Assembly: GCA_030142905.1 (NCBI GenBank)
Contig: JASJOG010000003.1
Coordinates: 1,920,001-1,984,000 of the forward strand
DNA: 64,000 bases
Direction: 5' to 3'
Source of the DNA: Heliopora coerulea
Lineage: Eukaryota > Cnidaria > Anthozoa > Scleralcyonacea > Helioporidae
Made by a program: the position numbers and the translations under genes. The notes beneath the pieces were generated by a model. That model saw only the letters and a list, made by a program, of their open reading frames with translations. It searched no databases and was not told where the DNA came from. Shown one piece after another: positions 27,301-39,300 of this stretch (its first letter is position 1; every line of letters starts with the position of its first letter).

Positions 27301-30300
27301 AAAAATTGTAATTAATAAATTAGTGGAAAGAGATTTTTATGTTGCGCTTGTATTTCCTTTTTCTCCTCTTATGCTGCTTGCGTCTACTTAGGAACTAAGA
27401 TGCGTCAAGGAACCGCTACTTTCGGGAAATTTTAGCAGCATCACAAATTTGCCGCTGCTTTCGGGATTCTACGGTATTTGTAATATTCCCAGGAATGATG
27501 GTCACCGGACATTTCCCTATAGGAAACTTTATTTAAATGAATATAAAACGCCTGTTCGGACATGTTGAGACACCTCAAATACGAATTATCGTTTGTTTTC
27601 TTAATTTTTGTGCCTGCTAAAATTAATGTCAGCAGCACATTTTTATCGTCATAGAAAACTTACTTTCAATAGAGGGCTGCCATATTGGATAAATTTGGAG
27701 TCAAACAAAACAAACCTGGATGAAAAATTCAAGTTATGGTCAAAGGCCACTTTACTTTTGTCTCCACTGTTTGAACAGATCTGGGGATTTCTGTCCCGAT
27801 ACAAACGAATAATTACTTACACAATGCCGCAATTGATAGTCTATTCCTCCATCAGCTATCCTATTACTGAACTTTTTTTGAAATTCTGTATCACTATATA
27901 CGTTAAAGTAATCATGGCGTTTACGATGTGGAAAGACGTAAAGATCCAAGAGTAGATCAGCAGTGAAAAAGGGGAAATTCAAAATGCGCTTTCAGGAAAA
28001 AATTTCTGAAATTTGTAGCTTTTGAAAATGATCACCTCTTGTAGGAGTTTTCGATTGGAATCTTAATCACGATCAGGATCATTCGTCTGAACGCAACGAA
28101 CCATTTCTCTCCACAATGCAATCCTGAAACTTTTTGCCATGTAAACGCGACATCGGGAAAGTGCATTTTCATTCACTGTTATTTAGGAGGGCACTTGGCA
28201 AGATGTTTTCAGGAATCGTTCATATAACTGATATGATCATAGTATAACGGGAGTGCTGAATCCATTTTTCTGCCTAATTTCACGTTATCAAACAGGCAAA
28301 CATGAAATGTTGATGAACATCGTTGTCAATTAATATCGCTGTTAATTTCAATGTGTCAAGACGCGATTTTAAGGAAAGTAATTTTCCTTGAAATTATCAC
28401 GTTTTGATCCCTCTATATTTTCCCAATAATTACCAAAAGCATAAAAATATGAGTAGTTATTTATTTTCGATGTTTGTTCTTAACAGTTATTGTTAACTTT
28501 GTTTATATTTTCATAATTCATGTATGAGATGATGCTAGGTGTCCGAATTTTTACGTTTGTTTTAAATAGTTTCCTGGATCCGGCCATCTTGCCAGCATGA
28601 TCTTAGGCTGGGGCGGGTTTGTAATTGTAAATAGCTCTATGACCTCGAAACAGTTGGTCGATGATTTTACTGATTGAAGTTTAAGATGGAAAAGTTAACC
28701 ATATGCTCAGTTGGGTTTTTTTTTTTGATATGTTAATATTTTGTTATTCGTAACATGTAGATTAATACAAGACAATGCATGTTTCATCCTAACTTCCAGT
28801 TTGATTGGCTACTAAAGACTTCAGATTGCGCTAAATCTTTACTTCACGTCCACAGACGCTGGTTTTCATGCATGCTAAAATGAAGTCACTTCCGCTTCAA
28901 ACCTTTACAGTTTGCTCGCCTATCATTATAGTTCTTTACAAATGTATTTCTGCGTGTTTTCACTGGGTTGTGTACTTTGTGGGGGCATCTGCACTCGTAA
29001 TAGCACGATAAAACAATCTCTAGCAACGTTTTTTTCATGATAGCGAGAATTGTTAAGACTTTGGTTTGTATTATTCGTCACACCTTCGGCCTTGGCAGGG
29101 ACACAAACCTCGGCCATGATAGTTATCGCTATCATGCGACAACCGAATTCCATACTTGTTAATTGTCACCTCCATGTCATATTCAAAAACGGTCGCAAAC
29201 TACATAATTTTAAATGCATTTAGCTTTCCGAGCCTTGTTCCTATATAATAATTCTTTTGAATAATGAACACAAGAACGATGCTCAAAAGACTGATTTAAA
29301 TGCACATAAAAGAATGCTAAAGTTTTGGCCGTTCATGGATATGGACTGTAATGAATACGGTTGGCTTTTTCTTTCGTAAATTTAATTCATAAAATAAGTT
29401 ATATACGGGGATCTCGTTGACCGTGGTCAACTATCGAAAAATACCGCCTGCTGCTACAACCAATCAAATTGCAAGAATGCGCAGAATCCCGCCCGCTCAG
29501 GATTACTGGAAAAAAATATAATTATGACTTGTTTCATGAAAATTGGGATTGATTTATGATCTATTGCTCAAGTTTATTTTGTTGAATGTGTTTATTTTGT
29601 GCAGCAATCTAAGATCTCGTGGTTCGACCTTGTGTGACATGGCCATCCTAGTCGTGGATATCATGCACGGATTAGAACCGCAGACTGTTGAATCTATTAA
29701 TTTACTAAGGGCAAAGAAAACACCATTTGTTGTTGCATTGAATAAGGTGAGAATTACTTTTTATTCAAGCAATTAAATTTTTCTTGCCTGCTGTTTTGTT
29801 GGAAATATATCTTTTGTTTTCAATTAATCACTGGATGCCTTGAGGCCCGTGCTGACTTGTATGAGAGACACTGCACGGCAAGTCCTCAAAGTAGCACTAG
29901 AGAACGTATTGGTCATCGTGAGCGGAAGACATTAAAATTTGCTGGTCAACCAGGACTTCATGCCAGTCATAGTTTTCTCCTTTTTAACTATCTTTGTATT
30001 TCTCTAAACATTCGACGGTTATCTTGACCTGATTTTAGGTAGCTGCTTAGACGGCGATTGGCCAAATTAAAAAAAAAAATTCGTACGGTGAAATGTTGGT
30101 GCAAAGGCTCGTGGCCAACCATATTACCTTCCTCAAAAAGTCGCATTAAAACGTAAATTGCTCGAAAATGACACGTTGATTTTACGCCTGGTGGAAATTT
30201 TTAAGAACGTTGTCTTAATCAGTTTTAAGTCAATTTAGTTTGAACCAGAAGGGTTTGACCTTAAGCAGGAAAATTTGCCTTTTAAAGGTGATTGGCAAGT

Positions 30301-33300
30301 TCAGATATTTACCGGACAAAATAGACCAATTTATCGGACAATGACCGGTGATCGACACTTACTTTTAGTCCTGCTGCTCGGGAATTAAAATTTAGTTAGA
30401 AATAAAGCTTACCGTATAAAAACGAAGTAGTCGAAAACCTCCAGTTTTTACATGTGTCCAACACAAGCCTCAAACCTATCTGTAGTAGAAGGAACGCTTT
30501 CAAAATGGGAAACATATGCTTGGCGATTTACTGATCTCAACCGTGATTGTGTTGATGTTATGTCACAAGGGTTCAGGTTACGGGCTAGCAAGCGTATTTG
30601 TTTGTATGTGTTTTTGTCATTTAAAGTTATATTGAAATGCATTTTCATTCAAATTTCATTTCATTCGGCGCGGTGTTTCATCACAATAGATTTGGCAGCA
30701 CATGAAATAACACCCTTCTGAATTAAAAATATCTTTTCCAGGTCGATCGACTGTTTGAATGGAAGAGAGGACCCAATTCAAGTATCGTTGATACTCTGAA
30801 GAAGCAGAGCAGAAATACAAAACTTGAGTTTGAAGAAAGATTAAATCAGATAATCGGTGAATTTGCAAGAGAGGTTTGGAAATGACTTTATTTTAATATT
30901 TACCTACCAGCCTATCTACCTACCTATCTACCGACCTATCTACCTAACTAATCCTCGTGCCCTAACTACCTCCCTACCTACAGTGCACTTTCCTACTTAC
31001 CTACTTACCAACTTGCCAACCTACTCACCAACCAGGCTACAAATTTACCTACCTACTTATCTACTTAACTACTTACTCAGCCACCTAATGTACCTACCTT
31101 CGGTACTTACCTACTGTACCTACCTACCTACTTTACCTGCCGACCTGCCTGCTGTACTTACTGTGCCTACCTACCGACCTTCCTGTCAACCTAATGTACC
31201 TACCTACCTTCCTATCCTGTACCTACATACCTACTGATCTACTGTACCTGTCTACCTGCCCACTGTACCTACCTACCTAGCTAATTTACCTACCTACCTG
31301 CCTGCCTTTTTAACGTTTGTCTTAAGGATAAGGGAGTAATGCTATTGAAAAATGAATGTATCAAATGTAAAGAATTAGTAGGCACTAGGTTTTGTGACAA
31401 TATATGCAAGCCTTCAGGTTGTGACTACAGCTATTTTGTCGTTTTCTTTATACTGGTGACTCCATAGTAAGAAGAAAATACCCCCTCCCAACGGCGGAAT
31501 TGGGAGGGGGAATTGAAATAAGTCGTTTTGTGAATGTATCACTTTCGCACAAAAAAAAAAAAAAATTGGGGAAAATGATTTTAATTGTTAAAATGTAAAA
31601 TCAACGTCTTTGCTACTGGTGTATTTATTCGCGGGTATCTTTCATTTAGGGATTAAATGCCATGTTATTCAATAAAAATATTGACACCAAGACATATATA
31701 TCCTTGGTTCCTACATCAGCTCACACTGGCGATGGTATGGGGGATTTGATAGCACTGATAGTCAAACTTTGTCAGACAAAGCTTGCTCACCGGCTTTCCT
31801 TCTCCGAAGAACTGCAATGTACTGTTTTGGAGGTGAGTGGAGATGCCCTTTGAAATGTAACATATAGGATGGAGTAAAGAAAGAGAATATAGAAGATAAT
31901 AATGCCTATCAATTATTTATTAAAAAAAAAAACGAAGGAAATATACGTGCAATCAGCAGTTGCAATTGTGATATGAAACCTCTGATTTACATAAACATAC
32001 CTTCAGAATATCTTGGTTAAAGTTATTTATTCCAAGATCAAGGGAGGAATAGATTGAATTAAAAGAGACCACTAGGTACCTTCACATGATACCTTACCTG
32101 GTTACTAGCTTCAACACGGTCATTACGCATAAACATTTTATATAAGCAAATATGAACATCGTATGAATATGTGTATTTATAGAACCTCATCGATCGTTTA
32201 TAATTGGAAATGTGAACTTTGGAGAAGTTAACTTAGTTAACAACATGATATCCTAATTCAGCTGATTAAAAGCTGGATATTTCATTAACATACCTAATGT
32301 TCCAAAAAATGAACGAGATATTTTACATGCTGTACATTCTTAAGTGGTTTGCTATATCCAGGTTCGTGTTGTATCTGATATACTATTGTAGTTGTTGCCT
32401 ACAACGTCCTCTCGCGATTGTAAATCCAGTGAAACGCTTTAGCGCATGCAGTAAATGTTACTAATGAAATTCCAAACCAAATGTGGCGACTTGATGTTAT
32501 TATCTCAGTCCGCATGTCCTGACACTTGTAAGTAGGAAAAAACCCAACTTTTCTGATCCCCTGACCATAAAAAAAACGCTTAACATACTCGTCACTATAT
32601 ATTACGTTGCAGTATACATGTATAATTTTAACGGCTTAATGGTTCGAATCTATCACCGTCGTTAAGGTTACAGGATCGATTCCCATTGGGAACAATACTT
32701 TTTTTAAATTTGCCTGTTGATTGCCCGAAAATGGGAGATAACTGTACTCTTTTGCAAATTAAGACGCACTTTTAAGTAATTTTTGTTGGCATAGTGACAT
32801 GTTGACCATTTTCCATAGCAATGGTTTTTAACATTTTGATCACTTTTTGCATTAACATTCTGTTCATAGGTATTATGTGCGATTTTTTGAGGGTCAAACG
32901 TGCATACTCCAATTTTTAAAGAAGCTGAATCAACCTTCCTCAATGTTTTAGGTCTCATAAGTCCTCTTCAGAAATAAACAACTGCAAAATTTTGCGTAAC
33001 ATTTAATCCCATACTACGTTGTATGTCACATTCAGTTTACTACAGAGATCTCGGATTACGTACTATGATTGGTCTTCTCTAGTCTTTGTTATCCCCCACT
33101 TTTATTTACAGTGCTATAGAGTGTATTGCTTAAGCCTTTGTTTATGGATAGACATCTTAGAACGCCTCCCATCTCATCTGAAATCCGCTGTTTGTAGAGT
33201 TTTAGTGAACTGAGTGTACAGATAATAAGGAAGAAACAATTTTGTGGCTGCTTGGTCGGTTTCTTAAAGTCAGCCAGCGATTATTACTTTAAGTGATGAA

Positions 33301-36300
33301 CTCAATATGTTTAATGCGTATTTGAGGGAAAAGTATTGTCTTCATAGGTAAAAGCCATAACGGGCTTGGGAACAACAGTTGATGTTATTTTGACTAATGG
33401 TCGTTTATCCGAATCACAAACGATTGTTTTGGGTGGAATCGAAGGACCAATTGTGACCCAAGTCAGAGCGTTACTTATGCCTCAACCGCTAAAAGAACTA
33501 CGTGTGAAAAATCAATATGCTACGTTCAAAGAAATTGAAGCAGCTCAAGGAGTAAAGATTACTGGTAAAGAACTGGATAAAGCGCTTGCTGGCTCCCCAC
33601 TTTTTGTCGCCTACCAGGAAGATGAAATCGAAGTGCTCAAGGTACTCAACAAACTATTCAGTAACTTTTTAGCGATAGATCTAAAGCCTTTTCAATCGTA
33701 GATTGTCATAGATCCACGGTGAAAAGATTACATCTGTATGAATGGAAACCTTCGAAGAAAGTTTCCATGAATGCATTGACGCTCGTTTTGATAGTCTCAA
33801 AGTTATCGTCTTCCCACTTTGCTTGCATGTAGTTTCACTTTCTCAAGTGTAATATCACAGCCAAACATTCTCTCTTTTGCGGTGATATTTATAGAGGTTT
33901 GCTGATTCTTGGTTGTATTTGTCACCTTAGTCGTTGCTCTTCAATTCGCGGCTTCTCTTGCTCGTAAACGCCTTGTAATTTTATCTGTTTATTTTGGATT
34001 GCTGCCTACAGAAGACGGAATTACATTTGTTTTTTTAATATATATGAAAATATTTCTGAATTCTGATTGACTGAGAGCAGTGCAATTTCAAGGTAACATT
34101 GAACAACAAATGAAGTAGTCGAGTGCCGAAAAAGGTAATTCAGTGCAAATTTCTTTAAGCACAAAATATCCCAATGAAAGCAAAAAAACCCGTAACCCAT
34201 CGAAAGCCGATAAAATACTAGCTTTAAAGTATGCTGGGATTTTTCAGTAGTGTTTTTCATCACACACGTTCGTCGCTTCCTACTTAATTATTTCATATAT
34301 GTTATTGAAAGGTAATTAGTTGGTTGCTCAGTCAATCTGAAATTCATCTGGACTTGTGAGTTTTTCAAAGAGACGATATCGTATTCGTCTGATGTGTTCA
34401 CACAATTTTGAACTTTTCAAAAATATCTTATAATTTATTACGAGTTGATAATTTCAACAAATTTTCTCAATGATAAGAAAGTCAGTGCATTTTGAAAAAA
34501 TGTCACGAAATTTCAGAGATGAATAAATAAAACTGTTTGAGTCATTAAATATGATGGTCAGTGCGGAAACACTCGTTTCCCATGTTAGAGTAAAGTTAAT
34601 GTGATTATTGCAAACTTGTTAGGGAACAAACCTTGGTAAACATTTACTTGAAGCTGTCAAAGTTTCATCTTGACTATCGAAGATCTTTATAAAACCATTT
34701 TTCTGTGTAATATTTTAGCATATGTATATAATATTATTTAATCAAATGTAATAAAGTCGTCAGTCATGAGATCTATAGTTTATTGTGCAAAGATGTTGAA
34801 CTGTTCAAGTTTTGACTTTCCTTTATGTACTATCATCTAAAAGATGATTAACCCTTCAATGGTCAGTGTCCTGGATATAGGACGCCTGGAACTAACGAAC
34901 GACCGTGACAACTGAACGAAAAAATTGAGAGAGCATAGAACAAAGGAAAACAAATCAAGCCCTTAAATGATTAAAAGTATTTTAGTTTCCTTCTCTGTAT
35001 GGAACTTCTCTTCTCGATTGATAGTTGGAAATTTGCACTTTATCTTATTTTTGTGACAAACAAGGGCCACTAGTTTGGTAGCTAAGTTCCATAATACCAA
35101 GGACAACTAGATTATCGTTTATTCGATTTTGCATCCCAAAGTTTCTAATCTGCCTGCAGGTGTTCTTACCCCTTCCCCTACCGGAGAAATCCGGAAAAAA
35201 CGACTTTCATAATAGTGTTCCCGATCACGTGATTCTTTTCTAGATTTTTGGGAGCATGATTGTGATTGGTAGACGAAAAACGTTCTCGTGTTTTCAATTT
35301 ATTGACATTTGATTGTCGGATCTAATTCCTGAAATCTCGAATGAACTCTGAAGCATAACTTCAAGAATATTCTCTGAACTATTCTGGTTTGAAGTCACCA
35401 TGCCGGTAACTCTGTTTTACCTCCGTGAGCCGATAATCATGTTGAACTCCAAGAAACGCTGAAGTGTAATAAATATTCTTCTGAAAATCAGTTTGAAATC
35501 GTTAATTTCGAAAATAAGATTACTGTCTCACGCTTAGAACAACAGTTGAGCTTGGAACCTGCCAAAATTCTCTCAAGAAATCGATTTATATACCAAGAAA
35601 CACGCACGTATGAAACCAGAAACTTCATAAAGTAAATCCCTCGTTAAATTGCTGTAATATATCATTAGTGTTAGAGTCTATTTTTTAACGTGATTCCAGC
35701 GTTGAACAAGCTTCCGAGGCGTAGTAGGGGCTACTTGCCTGATTATTAATCCACTGGTCGCCCTTTTTAAGGCACGACGTTTTTGAACTGGAACAATGTT
35801 TTAGGTAAATCCACAGTAATTACAAACTAACGACTTGGCATAAATTACTGAGAACACGATCGTTAATGACGTCCCCCAGACGGTCCTCCGACTTTTCCTG
35901 TGTAAGAGGGGGGAGAAACATCTGTGCGCAAGCTAAAAATTTCATTTTTGAACAGATAACAGCAAGCCTTGGTGTTTTCTTTAATGTGGGGTGTTTTCTT
36001 TAATGTGGGGCGTTTTGTTCAGGTTGCACGTGTGCTGCTGGTTGTGTTCGTGAATTCTATAAACCTTTTGCATGCATGTATATATTATGTGAAGTTTATC
36101 TAGCTTAATGAATTATTCTTTGTAATGTTTACGAGAAACTGGAGGAGCCATCTGCATGTCGGAGAAGAGCGTTATCTTCTAAGAACGCTGAAACAGAAGC
36201 TGATATTTTATGGGAATGTATTACAAATTAGGGGTCATGGAAACATGGAATTCCTCCACCTTAGTTGAATCAATACGTCAAGCGATAAAACCTGAGCGTT

Positions 36301-39300
36301 ATTGATGTAACCGTACAATTATTAGAATTTGGTTTAAAGCTGAAATATCTTGTTAACAGGAAGAAGTAACCAACATTGTCCAACAAACATTAAAATCAAT
36401 AAAAGTTTCTGAGAGAGGTGTCTGCGTGCAGGCTTCAACACTTGGTTCTCTGGAGGCGCTCCTGGAATTCTTGAAAACGTCTAAAATACCGGTATGTATG
36501 TATTTTTTTAAACCCACCTATTCCTTCATCGTATATATTGTTACGGTAGTAACTTTAGTATTGGCGTGTCAGTATTGCAGTGTCAGCGTTGGACCTGTCC
36601 ACAAGAGAGATGTTATGAAAGCTTCAGTGATGTTGGAACATGATAATCAGTGAGTATAATTAGAATATGCTTTAGACCACCACGCTTTCGTTAAATTCAT
36701 TCAAAACGATATAGGTCATTCAGTAAATACCCGGAAGTCACTTCGCTATCAATTGTCACTGTTACCAGTAACAAGTTCCTCGATATCCCACTAACGAACT
36801 AGAATGTCGTACTCGATATCATATGCTTTTGAATATGATCAAACTGTACTAAGAGACTTGAGGTACAGTTACTCGTGCGATTTTATGTCTCGAGGTTGTT
36901 GTCCTGGTAAATGTAATTAACCCCGAGGACAGTCTACGCTGCAACAGTTTTGCTTGTAATTCGGCTTCAGTTTATTCACGAGGCTCTGTTAAAAGATACA
37001 CTTTTAACCGTAACGTTTTAGTGATTAGTGACGTAGGAATCTTTGGCAACTTATTCCGATCATGTGCACCATGATATAATTACTTTAATCAAACTACGTG
37101 CTTTGCGTGTTTTTCAGGTTCGCAGTCATTTTGGCATTCGACGTTAAAGTGGAAAGGGATGCTCAAGAACTGGCAGATAATTTAGGCGTAAAAATTTTTA
37201 CTGCAGACATTATATACCATCTTTTTGACAAATTCACATCGTATAGAGAGGTAGGTGATGACTGTGCAATTTAGATTACCGTGACAGCTCTGTCAATCAG
37301 TCAATTGCAGATTCTTTTAACTAGCAGTCGTACAAATATTTACGATTGGCGGATAAGGAATTGACTCAGTTACTCTCCCTTCTAACAACTGTTTCTCCAT
37401 GAAGCTTCCCCAATTAGCTTGTCCCTTTTTCTTCAACTCCTCTTCAACATGTATCAAAGATTTTGAGATGTATACAATAATTTAAGGAAAGTTTATGCAT
37501 TGTCGTCATTTCTCGATTTATTGAGTTTTTGGTGAGCTGAACTTCTAACTCTTTGCAAGTTAATATCTTCTTGATCTCCTAAAATAACTAAAACTGCTTT
37601 TGAAAGAGGGAAATATGCCTTAAGTACTCAAATAGTAGTGAGATTTCAGTTAATGGAGGGTGTTTCTCAACGATATGAGTTGCGGTTGAGTAGCATTTCT
37701 GATTGTTTAAAAAATAGATTTTAGGCGATTGTGTGATGATCGCCATAAGGAGATAGATTTGTTGATTCAACTGAGTCAATACTCTATATAAGACTATCCG
37801 AACAAAGCTCTCTATCTTCAAAAAAAAACAATCAGAAGAAAGAAACTGAGGGAGTTTATCGTGTTTACGGTTTTGAAACTGCAGCTACCGGGGTGTGGCT
37901 GAATTTCTGGCTTTTTTAAAATTTTTTTACTTTCTATATCAGTTTAACTAGTGTCAGCGGTAGCCATTATTATTTTGTTTAATCTTACCACTCTCAGGAG
38001 CTAAAACAGAAAAAGCGTGATGAATTCAAGTATATTGCCGTATTTCCCTGTAAACTGAGAATACTATCCGAACATATCTACAACAGCCGAGATCCAATAG
38101 TCGTCGGAGTTGCAGTAGAAGCCGGTGTAGTGAAAGAAGGAACTCCTGTGTGTGCACCCAGCAAAGAGGTGAGACGCCTTTGCGACGTATGTGGTTCGCA
38201 TAGAGGAATTGCTTGATATAGTTGATGTGGTAGCCAATGAAAGTAAACTTCTTTATTACGGTGGTAGCCTGGTGTAAGTTGCTCGGGGATAGGTATATAA
38301 ACAAGGCTTAGCACGCATGCGTAGGTCGTGTTCTTCTCCAGTTGTTGCGTTATCTCGACAGCGCTGTCCGTGTCAATACAAATACTAAATTTTTTGATTT
38401 TTTCCATGCTGAATTTCTTTGAAACTTTGTGAACAAAGCTAACAGAACGAAAAACTTTGCAGGGCAGCCATGTCTGAAGGCTAACACAGTAATTACAATA
38501 GATTTGGTAGCATAAAACCTTTAATCACATTTTAATCACCAATGCGGCGATAAAAACATAGTTAAATTCTCATTTACTCATTGGCTAAAATGAAGCTCTA
38601 ATTAATGAGCTTTTTGTACAACAGGCCACTAGAAAGCTCATGATTAGAAAAGTTTGGTCTTCTACCAAACCAATAGCAACCGTATGGCGAAAACAATTTT
38701 TATCTTTCTAATTAACACGAAGAACTAAAGGTTATGTTACACGAAGCTTTTTTTTGTGCAACTTGTATCGCAAAAAAATAAAATTTAAGTTGCACGCAAA
38801 TATTTCACACAACTGACTTTTCAGTTTTTCAAGTAGCACGAAAAGTTTATTTGGTCTCTACTTTCGCAACAAATTTCTGCCAGTTGCACCGGCAAAATTA
38901 CGTGTAACATTGGTGATGCGACTTGGGCCGCAAGACCAGTGAACCATCGAGCTGACATGATGAGTTCAAATACCTGATGAAAACATTGTTTTTCATCTGT
39001 TCTCGAAATCCATGATCTAATCTAAGCTTTCTTTTAACTCTTTCGTTTGGGAATTTCGTCCAGATCCATTATTAAAAAGAGAATTGCGAGTGCTTTTTTG
39101 CCCCGCTCAATACTGCTCGCCATGTTGGATTATAGTTTGCAACTTGCAACATTTTATTTTAGTCACAGAAGTTGCTAGGAAAATGTGACGTGTGACATGG
39201 CCGTATGCAATACGTGAGAATTTTTGCGACACAAGTTGCACAAAAAAAAGCTTCGTGTAAGATCACCTTAAGTCCCCACCTCTCTGGCTGGTCGCATTTG

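Larger units (their letters stand above)
20406..27474 (+). mobile_element. pogo/Tigger-like DNA transposon carrying nested insertions
   Basis: The left end CTGTAGAATTCCGAAAG (20406) and the right end, in reverse complement CCGTAGAATCCCGAAAG (27474), match. TA dinucleotides flank both (20404-20405, 27475-27476), as expected for pogo/Tigger insertion. Each end also carries a second inverted CCGAAAG...GCGGC block. The transposase remnant lies at 25960-27160. Without the Polinton-like insertion at 21046-25840 the element would be about 2.3 kb, a normal Tigger length. Confidence 0.75.
20178..29604 (+). other. 9.4-kb eIF5B intron packed with nested transposons
   Basis: Order of elements: flank to 20405, Tigger-like element to 27474, then about 2.1 kb of intron without recognised content apart from a diverged repeat at 28806-29140. 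The splice sites at both ends are good, and the exons on either side are highly conserved. The intron is therefore presumably still removed normally. Confidence 0.85.

Noticed and set aside
30857..31237. 126-codon ORF rich in Tyr, Leu, Pro and Thr
   Set aside because: A frame through the (CTAC)n repeat, overlapping the end of eIF5B exon 14 in the wrong frame.
32630..32695. Possible tRNA-like stretch with GGATCGATTCCC
   Set aside because: Only a loose B-box resemblance; no A-box and no stems could be found.
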